Shown in pieces: positions 1-9,635 of a stretch of 32,850 nt of DNA. The stretch lies in contig JAQVJM010000009.1 in the NCBI GenBank assembly GCA_028695135.1, positions 1 to 32,850 on the forward strand, read 5' to 3'. The notes beneath the pieces are model-generated. The model saw nothing but the letters and a program-made list of their open reading frames with translations, searched no databases and was not told the DNA's origin. This stretch comes from Candidatus Moraniibacteriota bacterium. GTDB taxonomy: Bacteria > Patescibacteriota > Minisyncoccia > Moranbacterales > UBA9337. Within the stretch, counting starts at the first letter, position 1, and every line of letters begins with the position of its first letter. The position numbers were made by a program, and so were the translations under genes.

Positions 1-3000
1 GACCAAGAGCAGATCCATTGCGATTCACGCTCAGGTTCGGTCTTAAGCTCCTGTACTCGAGGGTATAACAATACCAGGGCAACTTCCCATAACCAGGGAG
101 AGACGGTTTGGTTCGTAAACACGGACGGCAACGTATCCGGCGATGCCGGAGCGGGGATTTCCAACGAGCCTGATCGGGCAACAGCGGTCCAAAAATCGGC
201 CACCTGGGACATCAAATCAGATTTGAACGGAGTCTTTAATGCCTCTCCAGTCTTGAGGGTGATGGCTAATGACGGGCAACTGGCAAATCAGATGTCTCTG
301 GAAGGCGCTTCAGATGGAAACGGAATTTATAGCGCCGTTTATTCTGACGTTTCTTTTGAATTGGATACCAAAAATCCAAGCGCTCCCCTGGTTTCTTTTA
401 ACCGTTCCGAGGACTCAGGCCAGATCATGATAGGCGTGACGGAAGATTCGACCAGCGGCATTGAGTATGCTTTGGCTTTTCCCAATGCCGCGGTTGACGG
501 TTCGAGCGATCCTTGTGATTTCTCAGCTCCGGATTGGCAGAGCTTCACTTATCCTTCCCAAAATATAACCGTTTCCGATAACAATGACGAGATCAGAAAG
601 GTCTGCGTTATTTTTAAGGATATGTATGGCAACACTTCTTCCAATATTGGAAATTATGCCATTACTCCCAAAAATCCTTCATCCGCTGCTTTTAAATACT
701 ACGATGTTTCTAATGTGGACATCGGCGATTACCGGCTGTTTCTTTCCTGGGAAGTTCCTCCGGATACGGCGGAAGGAAAAGAATCGGGATCGAACGGATT
801 TTCTTCCTATGAAGTGCAGAGATGTTCCGACGATGTCGCCAATCCGGACTGTACGCCTGATACAATATATGAAACCATAGTTTCCAAGCTGGAAAATTCC
901 TTGACGGACAATGAATCCGGAACCGGCCTTGATCCCGATATGCGCTATTGCTATCGATATCGGGTAAAAGATTCCAACCCCGATCCTTTTGGAGATTATT
1001 CCAAGTGGAGCGATACGCTTTGCGTCGTGCCGGGTTCCGGAACATCCTCTATCACCAAAAATGTTTCCATCCATTGGTATCCGACGGCCGAAGAAAACGT
1101 TCCTTCCGATAAGGTCTATACCACTCAAGCCACTGTTCGCTGGCAGACGGTGAATGCGGCCGATCCCAACGAAGCCATCCTTTCCGATTCTACCGTTTGG
1201 TGGCGCGTCCAGGGATCTAGTGAATGGACCGAGTCATACTCGATATCCTCCTATGTGGAAGACCATTCCGTCACTATTCCCGGACGGCTTTCTCCCGGAA
1301 CGACTTATGAGTATCGGGTAACTTCCACCACTCCTTGGGGAACATCAGATACGACCAACGGAACTTCGCCGGCAACTTTTACTACCAAGCTCGGACCGGT
1401 CATCCGCAATGTCCAGACATCAAGCGTCGGAAACACGAACGCGGCGGTTGAGTGGGATACGGAAGACCAGAACGGAGATCCGGTCAATGCCACGAGCGTT
1501 CTCTATTATTCAGTGGCTCTTGATTCTAACGGCAATCTGGTAGCGCCGCAAACGGGAAATTGTTCCGGAGGCTATTCTTCCCATCATGTTTGCACCATGA
1601 CAGATCTTGTCTCCGGCTATCATTATTATTATTATGTTTATTCGGTTCTGGAAACGGATCCGGACGGATTTGCCGCCGATACTAACGGCGGAGAGTATTA
1701 TCGGTTTACGACTACGACTGATACGACGCCTCCGCTTATCACGCCGGATGCGGGCAATCCCTTGATCCTTACCGATACTCAGGCGGCGCTTTCTTTTGAA
1801 ACTAATGAACGGGCCGAATCGTGGCTCCTTTATGGAACGACCTCCAACTCCGGAGCTTCCTTTCCGTCAAATAATTTTGATCCTGACAATGTTTCGCACA
1901 ATCCGTATGATAGCTATATTTCAAGCGCTTCGCCTTCCAATTTGTCCCATACTTTCGTTTTCAGCCTCGATTCCCTTGATCCGGAAACCGCTTATTATTA
2001 TCGTTTCGTTTCCGAAGACGTCTCCGGAAATGCCAGCGCGGGAGATGAAGAAAGTTTCACCACTTTGCCGGTGCAAGTGGATCAGCACGATCCTCTATCA
2101 TCCATCTCGACTCCGGCTTCGGCCGATGATGATGACAGCGCCGATATTACCCGCGGAGAAACGTTTGCCTTCGTTTCTTGGACGACTGACCAGCCGGCCA
2201 ATCAATCGCTGAGCTGCTCAGAAACGCAAGGCGGACCATATACTCTAACGACCAGCGATCTGACGAGTTACAACATGTCGCATACGTTGAAGATAATCTC
2301 GCTTTCTCCGGACAGGCAGTATTTCTGCCAAGTGGTATCCGAAGATGATCTTGTCCCGGCTAATTCTCTTGCTTCTTCCGAATTCAGTTTTACGACTCTT
2401 CCCGATGCGGAATTTCAGCACGATCCTTTGAGCGAAATTTCCGATGTGGAGATTTCTTCTTTGAGCGATGACAGCGCGACAATCGTTTTTGATACGGATC
2501 AGAGCGCCCTATGCGTAATAGAATCAGGCGCGGAATCGGGAAATTACACCAATGAAGACGTCAAAGAGCACGGCTATGACGAAAAGGAAAAATTCAATCG
2601 GCATCATAATATCAAAATAGAGAACCTTTCCGCTTCTACGAAATATTATTATCAGATATCTTGCGAGGATAATTTGGAAACAGAAATAACTTCTAGCGAA
2701 TATGATTTTACCACAAATGCTTCTCCTGATGTTTCCGGACCGGAGATACTCGATCCAATGGTTACCGATCTGACTTATAAGACTGCCACTATCGAATGGA
2801 CAACTGATGAAAGCGGAAACAGCTTGGTCGATTACGGAACTACGACCGAATACGGGGAAAGCTATGGAGAAAGTATCAGAATGTCCACCAGCCATTCCGT
2901 AACCTTGCCCAATTTAAAACCTCTTACCAAATATTATTTCCAGGTCAAATCTTTTGACGCTAACGGAAATCAGGAAGCCAAGTTTACCGATGATGACGGA

Positions 3001-4419
3001 GCTCTGCTTTCATTCACGACACTTTCCGGATCTTTGGATTCGGATGAGGACGGGCTGGGAGACCAATTGGGAGACATTTCGGATGAGATCGACAATTTGA
3101 TAAAAAATTACGAGTTTACCGAGGCGGAGATCAAGGAAGCTTTGGCCAAAATATATAAGATAACTTCTGACGGTCCGTCTGCTAATGTTTCTGGGACGAC
3201 CGTTGCCATAAGCTGGAAAACCAGCAGAAGCTCGGACGGCAAAGTCGTTTACTGGCAGGATGGCAAAAGCGAGGATAGTGCTTCTTCCTCAACCCAGATC
3301 GGCGAAGAGTCCACGGATCACGAAGTGATAATAAAAAATCTTAATGCTCAGACTACATACAGTTATTATGTCTCTTCGAGCACTTCTTTGGGAAGCGAAA
3401 TAACCTCAGGCACGAATACTTTTACTACCGGGGATACGCCGGGGATATTCGGGATAAGCGTCAAAGACATAACTTTGGACAGCGCTACTGTGACTTGGGC
3501 GACCGATTCAGTCGAGTCCTCAAGGGTGGAATATGGAACTTCCATAAATTATAGCCAGGAAAAAACTTCCGACGAAAGCGCAGGCCAAGAGCACTCGGCC
3601 TTTTTGACCGGACTGCAAACGGGACAAGAATATCACTTCAGAATCAAGGGAACGGATAGTAATGATGAAGAAATAGTTTCCGGAGATCATATGTTTATCG
3701 TATTGAGCAAGCCGGAAATTTCCGATATAGAAGTCAGAGATGTTTCCACGGAAAAAGCCGTAATTTCATGGAAGACCAATACCGGTACGGATTCCCTCGT
3801 CGAGTATAAGATAAAAGGAGAGGAGGAGGGAAGCTCTCAGGGAAAAATGGAAGCGGTCACCGATCATGAAATAATTTTAGAAAGTCTGGTTCCGGGAACC
3901 GATTATGAATTTAAGGTCGTTTCCAAGGATCAATTCTCCAATATTTCGGAGAGCGAGATGTCTTCCTTTACTACGGTTGAGGATAATAGCGCTCCAAGAA
4001 TAAATTCGGTCAAATCCGAGGCTACCGTGTTTCCCAATAAAGATTCGAAAATCCAGACAATCATTTCCTGGGTGACCGACAAGCCGTCCAATTCCATAAT
4101 AGCCTATAAGGAAGGCAGGATCGATAAGGACGATGGGATAAATGAAAAGATCAGAGACGAAGAGGCCGATGAATTTAACGGCTGGAAAATCATGAGAAAA
4201 GAAGAAAGCTTGTCTAATCATATGTTTGTTTTTACCGAATTTAAACCTTCCTCTATTTATTATTTCAAGGTAGGAAATGTTGATAAAAGGGGAAATATTT
4301 CTATTTCTGATAATTATTCGATATTGACTCCGGCTAAAAATAAGTCTGTTCTAGATCTCATAATTTCCAACTTCGAAGACACTTTCGGTTGGCTGAAACA
4401 GATAGGGGAAAAAAATTAA
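1..4419 (+). CDS. Large exported multi-fibronectin type III repeat protein, 5'-partial
   Basis: The frame is open from base 1; the listed start at 223 is a TTG inside the reading frame. Many FN3-like repeats of the form 'ATVEWTTDE..S.VEYGTT...H...L..L.P.T.YYF.V.S.D..GN' are visible. Confidence 0.85.
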   Translation, partial: DQEQIHCDSRSGSVLSSCTRGYNNTRATSHNQGETVWFVNTDGNVSGDAGAGISNEPDRATAVQKSATWDIKSDLNGVFNASPVLRVMANDGQLANQMSLEGASDGNGIYSAVYSDVSFELDTKNPSAPLVSFNRSEDSGQIMIGVTEDSTSGIEYALAFPNAAVDGSSDPCDFSAPDWQSFTYPSQNITVSDNNDEIRKVCVIFKDMYGNTSSNIGNYAITPKNPSSAAFKYYDVSNVDIGDYRLFLSWEVPPDTAEGKESGSNGFSSYEVQRCSDDVANPDCTPDTIYETIVSKLENSLTDNESGTGLDPDMRYCYRYRVKDSNPDPFGDYSKWSDTLCVVPGSGTSSITKNVSIHWYPTAEENVPSDKVYTTQATVRWQTVNAADPNEAILSDSTVWWRVQGSSEWTESYSISSYVEDHSVTIPGRLSPGTTYEYRVTSTTPWGTSDTTNGTSPATFTTKLGPVIRNVQTSSVGNTNAAVEWDTEDQNGDPVNATSVLYYSVALDSNGNLVAPQTGNCSGGYSSHHVCTMTDLVSGYHYYYYVYSVLETDPDGFAADTNGGEYYRFTTTTDTTPPLITPDAGNPLILTDTQAALSFETNERAESWLLYGTTSNSGASFPSNNFDPDNVSHNPYDSYISSASPSNLSHTFVFSLDSLDPETAYYYRFVSEDVSGNASAGDEESFTTLPVQVDQHDPLSSISTPASADDDDSADITRGETFAFVSWTTDQPANQSLSCSETQGGPYTLTTSDLTSYNMSHTLKIISLSPDRQYFCQVVSEDDLVPANSLASSEFSFTTLPDAEFQHDPLSEISDVEISSLSDDSATIVFDTDQSALCVIESGAESGNYTNEDVKEHGYDEKEKFNRHHNIKIENLSASTKYYYQISCEDNLETEITSSEYDFTTNASPDVSGPEILDPMVTDLTYKTATIEWTTDESGNSLVDYGTTTEYGESYGESIRMSTSHSVTLPNLKPLTKYYFQVKSFDANGNQEAKFTDDDGALLSFTTLSGSLDSDEDGLGDQLGDISDEIDNLIKNYEFTEAEIKEALAKIYKITSDGPSANVSGTTVAISWKTSRSSDGKVVYWQDGKSEDSASSSTQIGEESTDHEVIIKNLNAQTTYSYYVSSSTSLGSEITSGTNTFTTGDTPGIFGISVKDITLDSATVTWATDSVESSRVEYGTSINYSQEKTSDESAGQEHSAFLTGLQTGQEYHFRIKGTDSNDEEIVSGDHMFIVLSKPEISDIEVRDVSTEKAVISWKTNTGTDSLVEYKIKGEEEGSSQGKMEAVTDHEIILESLVPGTDYEFKVVSKDQFSNISESEMSSFTTVEDNSAPRINSVKSEATVFPNKDSKIQTIISWVTDKPSNSIIAYKEGRIDKDDGINEKIRDEEADEFNGWKIMRKEESLSNHMFVFTEFKPSSIYYFKVGNVDKRGNISISDNYSILTPAKNKSVLDLIISNFEDTFGWLKQIGEKN

Positions 4420-4453
4420 TCAAAATTTCAATAAAAAATAAATTTTATTCAGT

Positions 4454-5824
4454 ATGAGCAGCTTCATCGAATTAAAAAATATAAACCTGACCTATAACAA
4501 GGGGAAAGACAACGCTTTCCAATCTCTTTTTGATGTGAGTTTGAATGTTAAAAAAGGAGAGTTTGTAGTCATATTTGGTCCTTCCGGCTGTGGAAAATCG
4601 AGCCTCCTGAATGTTTTGGCCGGACTGGAAAAGCCCGACAGCGGGGCGGTTGTCGTGGATAATCAGAATATATTGGAAATGAATGAGGAGGAAGCGGTTT
4701 ATTTCCATTGCACGAAAATGGGGATGATTTTCCAGGCCTACAACTTGATTTCCACGCTCAATGTTTTGGACAATGTGGCTCTGCCCCAGATGCTTAACAA
4801 TAAAAGGAAGAAGGAGAGGGATGTCAAGGCGATGGAATATCTGGAAAGGTTCGGCGTTTCAAAACAATGGAAAAAAATACCCACCGAACTTTCCGGCGGG
4901 CAGCAGCAGAGGATCGGAATCGTGCGAGCCATCATAAACGATCCCCAGATCATCTTGGCGGATGAGCCTATCGGAAACCTCGATACCGAATCGGCCAATA
5001 ACGTGATGGAAATTCTGGGAAATCTCCATAGAAAAGAAGGAAAGACGATAATACTCGTTTCCCATAATCCGGAAAATATAATTTGGGGCACCCATATCAT
5101 ATATATGAAAGACGGCAAGATAACCAAGGAAGAGCTGAGAAGCGCCGAGGAAATCAAGGAAGTCGGAGAAGAAAAATCCGGAGAATCCGATTTTGACAGG
5201 ATGAAAGACAGGTTCAAAGGCCTTTCAGAGGAACAGATAGCGCTTATGATAAATCCTTTGAAGGCGAGGATGATAGTGGAATCTTTTCTCTTCTCCTATG
5301 AAAAAAGCCAGACGGACGTGATGGAAAAAAGCATCGAGATGTATCTTGCGAAGAAAATAGGAGAGGATCAGCTCCTGAGCAATTTGGATAAAGATGCGGA
5401 GGAAGGCGGGGCGGGATTGAATTATCAGGTCGCCAGAAAACTTATCAATGAGGTGGAAAAAATAACCCAATATGTGGAGATGTTTGCCAAGGCTGATGAT
5501 CTGAATAAGAAATCTTTAATAGTTTTGGACTATTTGAGCGATAAGCTGGAAATAAATATAAAAGACGAAGAGCGCGCTTTAAATCTGGCAAATCTGATAA
5601 AGTCCAAGCTGTCGGGGCAGATCGGTTATTCCCAATTTAAAAGCCTTCTGGATAGTTCCGATCCCGAGAAAGGCGTCGGGCTTGACAGGAGAATTGCCAG
5701 AAAGATAGCCAAGGAAGTGGATCTTTTCTCGATAGTAGGCTATGGGATGAAGAAAAATGAGGATTACGTAAATCAAAGGCACGGATCTCCGAAATCAAAA
5801 TCCAGTCCGTTTTTAAATAGTTAA
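4454..5824 (+). CDS. ABC transporter ATP-binding protein (LolD/MacB type) with a long C-terminal helical extension
   Basis: Walker A GPSGCGKSS, signature LSGGQQQR, Walker B IILADEP, H-loop SHN; about 230 extra residues follow the ATPase domain. Confidence 0.92.
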   Translation: MSSFIELKNINLTYNKGKDNAFQSLFDVSLNVKKGEFVVIFGPSGCGKSSLLNVLAGLEKPDSGAVVVDNQNILEMNEEEAVYFHCTKMGMIFQAYNLISTLNVLDNVALPQMLNNKRKKERDVKAMEYLERFGVSKQWKKIPTELSGGQQQRIGIVRAIINDPQIILADEPIGNLDTESANNVMEILGNLHRKEGKTIILVSHNPENIIWGTHIIYMKDGKITKEELRSAEEIKEVGEEKSGESDFDRMKDRFKGLSEEQIALMINPLKARMIVESFLFSYEKSQTDVMEKSIEMYLAKKIGEDQLLSNLDKDAEEGGAGLNYQVARKLINEVEKITQYVEMFAKADDLNKKSLIVLDYLSDKLEINIKDEERALNLANLIKSKLSGQIGYSQFKSLLDSSDPEKGVGLDRRIARKIAKEVDLFSIVGYGMKKNEDYVNQRHGSPKSKSSPFLNS

Positions 5825-5839
5825 TTTTTTTTTAAAAGG

Positions 5840-7024
5840 ATGTTATTAGCAGACATATTTAGAGTATCTACAAGATCGTTTAAGAATAACCGCTTAAGAA
5901 CCATGCTTACGGTTTTGGGAATAAGCATAGGAATCGGAGTTATTTTTTATCTGGTTTCTCTCGGGTACGGTTTTCAAAAACTTATCATAGACAAGATCGC
6001 CACGGCTGATTCTTTGCTTACGCTGGATGTCATCCAAGAAAACGAAGTGGTCAAGCTTGGCAATAATAGTCTTGAAGATTTGAAAAGCATAGAAAATATT
6101 GTCGAAATAAGCCCCGTTGTCGTCCAAGAGTCAAAGGCAAGCAGGGACGGTTTTGTTTCGGATCTCAAGATAAACATAGCGGATCAGAATTTTTTCAAAT
6201 TGGAAGGAGTTTCCGTAAGCTCCGGAGAGATGCTTGAAGGAAATGAAAAAGACGGCGTCATCTTATCCAGCGCCGTGTTGCGGCTCCTTAATCTTTCGGA
6301 AGAAAATTTCAGCGGAGAAGACGTTCATTTGCAGATCTTGACCGGAAAAAAAGACAGCCAAGGAATTCCTGATTTTACGGAAAAGAAATATTACGTAAAG
6401 GGGATAATTGAAGACGAGACCCAGGCCTATGCATATATAGATAGAAGTTCGGCTGAGGAGATAAGCTTCGACAATTACGACAAGATAAAAATAAAAGTGA
6501 GTTCCGATGACAAACTGGAAGAAGTCAGGGAAAATGTCATAAATAAAGGGTATTATGTGAGCGCGATCTCGGATCTGGTGGAACAGGCCAAGCAAATATT
6601 CAAAATAAGCCAAATAATACTTTCACTTTTCGGAATAGTGGCCTTGATAGTCAGCGCGATCGGAATGTTTAATACTATGACAATCGCTCTTCTGGAGAGA
6701 ACCCAGGAAATCGGGATAATGAAAACTTTAGGCGCTTCTTCCTCGGTCATTTGGAGGGTATTTTTGGTCGAGTCCATAGCGATCGGATTTTCGGGAGGAG
6801 TCCTGGGAATACTGCTGGGATATGTCGGAGGCCATATATCCAATTTCGGCATCAATATACTGGCGAGAAACTTCGGCGGAACTGAGGTGGATCTGTTTTA
6901 TATCCCGGTATGGTTCGTGTTTTTCATACTTATTTTTTCCATCTTGGTCGGAGCGTTCACGGGATTTTATCCTGCCAGAAGGGCTTCCAAGCTCAACGCT
7001 CTGGAGGCCTTGAGATATAAATAA
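5840..7024 (+). CDS. MacB/FtsX-like ABC transporter permease
   Basis: N-terminal TM after 'FKNNRLRTMLTVLGISIGIGVIF', a periplasmic domain, and a C-terminal block 'RTQEIGIMKTLGASSSVIWRVFLVES...GFYPARRASKLNALEALRYK'; directly follows the ATPase gene. Confidence 0.92.
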   Translation: MLLADIFRVSTRSFKNNRLRTMLTVLGISIGIGVIFYLVSLGYGFQKLIIDKIATADSLLTLDVIQENEVVKLGNNSLEDLKSIENIVEISPVVVQESKASRDGFVSDLKINIADQNFFKLEGVSVSSGEMLEGNEKDGVILSSAVLRLLNLSEENFSGEDVHLQILTGKKDSQGIPDFTEKKYYVKGIIEDETQAYAYIDRSSAEEISFDNYDKIKIKVSSDDKLEEVRENVINKGYYVSAISDLVEQAKQIFKISQIILSLFGIVALIVSAIGMFNTMTIALLERTQEIGIMKTLGASSSVIWRVFLVESIAIGFSGGVLGILLGYVGGHISNFGINILARNFGGTEVDLFYIPVWFVFFILIFSILVGAFTGFYPARRASKLNALEALRYK

Positions 7025-7101
7025 TATTGATAGAGCAAAGGCGGAATCCGGCTTTTATTTGAAAGACGATCTTTCGGAATATGAAAATATTCGAATAATT
7101 T

Positions 7102-7133
7102 TAAACGGCCGATACATATGTATCGGCCGTTTA
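7102..7133. terminator. Perfect 32-bp palindrome between convergent genes, probable bidirectional terminator
   Basis: taaacggccgatacat/atgtatcggccgttta, located between the + permease and the - NUDIX gene. Confidence 0.7.
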
Positions 7134-7156
7134 TCCTGATCTTTTTCTTCAGTCTT

Positions 7157-7555
7157 TTATTTGATGAATTTAAAATGTTTCAATGCCGGAAGGATGTTCG
7201 GTCCCAAATTTTCTCTTTCTAATTCTTCAATCGGAATCCATTTCCATTTCCGAATATCTTCCCCAGGTGAGATCTCCCCGATTCTTTTGGCAAGATAATG
7301 GACCAAAATAACATCTAGTTTGCCATTGGCAGTTTCTTTTGAAGCATGAGTGATGAAAGGATTTTCATCCAAAATTTCAATTTCGATTCCCATTTCTTCT
7401 TTTGATTCCCGGCGGGCGTTTTCAATCAGACTTGTTCCATAGTCTTCAACTCTCCCTCCGCAAAATTTCCAAAATTCAGTGTCCCCATGCTGGCTAAGGA
7501 GCACCTTGCCATCTTCGACGATGACAGGCCCTGATGCGATTATTATTTTTGGCAT
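7157..7555 (-). CDS. NUDIX hydrolase
   Basis: NUDIX box-like GGRVEDYGTSLIENARRESKEEMGIEIE. Confidence 0.9.
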   Translation of the reverse strand: MPKIIIASGPVIVEDGKVLLSQHGDTEFWKFCGGRVEDYGTSLIENARRESKEEMGIEIEILDENPFITHASKETANGKLDVILVHYLAKRIGEISPGEDIRKWKWIPIEELERENLGPNILPALKHFKFIK

Positions 7556-7702
7556 ATTTTTATAATTATTTTTTACATTTTTATTTATATTTTTTATTAT
7601 AGTTTGGCAATATTATTTATGCAAAAAATATATTGTTGCTAATTTATGCATATGCGTAAATTAGCATAGTTATTGAGAATAAAAATAAAACTAAATCCAA
7701 AT

Positions 7703-7740
7703 CTAGACCTAGACCTAGACCTAGACCTAGACCTAGACCT
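7703..7740. repeat. Hexanucleotide tandem repeat (CTAGAC)6+2 bp
   Basis: Six perfect copies of ctagac followed by ct, overlapping the Elp3 stop codon. Confidence 0.97.
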
Positions 7741-9490
7741 TTTTAACCATATAAGTATCTTTCAGGCGATAATCCAGTTTTCTGTAATAATCTCTCACTC
7801 CGACTCCGGAAATTACGGCGATTTTTTCCGCACCGAATTCTTCGCGGGCGATTTTTTCGGCTTCTTTTATCAATTTTTTTCCGAGCCCGATGTGCTGTGG
7901 ATATTTTTTGTCTTTTTGGGAGATTGAAATAAGCTTTCCGAAAGTATGGACTTCCCGGATAAGAGCCGCGTTTTTAAGGGTCGGGAGCAAATCGTAAAGC
8001 TCAGCGGTATTTTTTGATTTTTTAAATTCCCCTTTATCTATTTTTTCCAAAGTGGGAATTAGGGTAGATGGAATCCGCAATCGTAGAAGCGCATATAATT
8101 TTTTATTATCAGGAGAGACAAATTGTAAGAATATTTCTTTTCCGTCGGAGGCGTCATAATCTATTCGATCCAATATAACTTTAGGACTTCTGACTTTCGA
8201 ATTTCGAATGGAAACGTATTGCCCCCTTATCTCTCGGCAACGGATGCACTGGCATTTTGATTTTTCTTCTATAATTTGGCGAAGATTGGAAATGCGCGGT
8301 CCGGCTTCAATTGAAGGCAAGGGGACATCGCGAACCAGTCTTTGAATTCTCGTGTAAGGAGGTATGACTTCGTTTTTTATCCTTATAACTAAATTTTCAA
8401 AAACTTTGTCAGTTAGCGCTTTATATTTATTCTTTTTCCATAAATTATAAAGCGGAGTATTTTTTATAACTACTGTTGGATAAATTTTGAGCATGTCCGG
8501 TTGGAAATTGGGATTAGAAAAAAGCTCAGAAAACATTTTATAATCTTTTTTAGGCGTGCTTCCAAGAAGTCCCGGCATCATATGGTAATTGACTTTAAAT
8601 CCTGCATCTTTGAGAAGTTTTGTAGCTTTTACTATTTTATCCACTCCATGACCTCTTTTATTTATCTTGAGCACATCATCATAAATTGATTGAATTCCGA
8701 GTTCAACTCTGGTGCATCCCAATTCTCTAAAATTCAAAATTTCCTTTTCATCAATATAATCCGGACGGGTTTCCAGGGTAAGACCTACGATTCTATTTTT
8801 GGAACCCTCATTTCTTTTTTGTTCATGCTTTAAACCTCTCCCTTTAGAAAAGGGAGACTGAGAGGGATTTGAAGTTCTTATATTATCTTTCGAATCCCCT
8901 TGAATGCTGCGCCCACTCGCATTCAATCCCCCTTTTCCAAAGGGGGAAAATTGAGGATAGTTATTGGCTGCTCTGAAACATTCGGCAATGAATTTCTCTT
9001 GATAATTCTTGGGAAAGTATGAAAATGTTCCTCCCATAACGATAAGTTCAATTTTGTCAGTCGAGTGGCCGTTGAGCTCAAGAGCTTTAATTCTGCTTTG
9101 AACTTGGCGATAGGGATCGAAATTATTCATGATGGCGCGCATGACTGCCGGTTCGTTGGAAAGATAGCTTTTGGGCATCCCTTTTTCGGTAGGGCAATAA
9201 ATGCATTTTCCCGGGCAACCTGATGGCTTGGTGAGAACCGCTACGACAGCTACTCCCGATCGGGTGCGTACCGCTCGGGAAAGCATCGCTTTTTCCATCT
9301 TTTCATCCCTTTTGATTTTTCCTTGCGCAACCATTTTTTCATAGAGTTCGCGCAGATCGGCATTGGAGGGCTGCTCGGTCCTATTTTCCGAAAAAAATTT
9401 TTTTTTGAATTTCAAAAAAGCCTGAGGATTTTTAAAGTTTTTCCTTAAGGCTTGGCGTATGAATTTTTCTTGAATATCGATTGTTCCCAT
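7733..9490 (-). CDS. tRNA uridine(34) 5-carboxymethylaminomethyl-type radical SAM/GNAT enzyme, Elp3 family
   Basis: Radical-SAM region 'KPSGCPGKCIYCPTEKGMPKSYLSNEPAVMRA', 'ELIVMGGTFSYFP', 'GLTLETRPDYI', 'CTRVELGIQSIYDDVL'; C-terminal GNAT region 'QHIGLGKKLIKEAEKIA...GVRDYYRKLDY'. Confidence 0.93.
   Translation of the reverse strand: MGTIDIQEKFIRQALRKNFKNPQAFLKFKKKFFSENRTEQPSNADLRELYEKMVAQGKIKRDEKMEKAMLSRAVRTRSGVAVVAVLTKPSGCPGKCIYCPTEKGMPKSYLSNEPAVMRAIMNNFDPYRQVQSRIKALELNGHSTDKIELIVMGGTFSYFPKNYQEKFIAECFRAANNYPQFSPFGKGGLNASGRSIQGDSKDNIRTSNPSQSPFSKGRGLKHEQKRNEGSKNRIVGLTLETRPDYIDEKEILNFRELGCTRVELGIQSIYDDVLKINKRGHGVDKIVKATKLLKDAGFKVNYHMMPGLLGSTPKKDYKMFSELFSNPNFQPDMLKIYPTVVIKNTPLYNLWKKNKYKALTDKVFENLVIRIKNEVIPPYTRIQRLVRDVPLPSIEAGPRISNLRQIIEEKSKCQCIRCREIRGQYVSIRNSKVRSPKVILDRIDYDASDGKEIFLQFVSPDNKKLYALLRLRIPSTLIPTLEKIDKGEFKKSKNTAELYDLLPTLKNAALIREVHTFGKLISISQKDKKYPQHIGLGKKLIKEAEKIAREEFGAEKIAVISGVGVRDYYRKLDYRLKDTYMVKKV
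8835..8957. repeat. Pair of small GC-rich dyad repeats inside the Elp3 CDS
   Basis: cctctccctttagaaaagggagactgagaggg and tcaatcccccttttccaaagggggaaaattgagg; they encode the low-complexity 'PQFSPFGKGGLN...NPSQSPFSKGRG' insert. Confidence 0.65.
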
Positions 9491-9635
9491 GAAGCTTAGA
9501 ATCTATATGCAAATCTACAAATTATCAATGAAGTATGTTATCTTAATCAGGTATAGATATTAGCATATTTATGTCCAAAGAGCAATAAAAAGGGACGAAA
9601 TTCCATAATTTGTATATTTGTATTTTTGTAGGCGT

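Noticed and set aside
679-1128. Long antisense ORFs opposite the FN3, ABC and RNase J genes (for example 679-1128, 710-1045, 4738-5217, 16196-16549, 18352-19104)
   Set aside because: They lie opposite well-supported coding genes and show no recognisable family motifs; expected by-products of codon bias.
7703-7740. Possible CRISPR array
   Set aside because: The repeat is 6 bp with no spacers. No CRISPR array or cas gene is visible anywhere in the window.
7673-7927. ORF encoding NPNLDLDLDLDLDLDLF
   Set aside because: It is a translation of the hexamer repeat and lies antisense to the Elp3 CDS.
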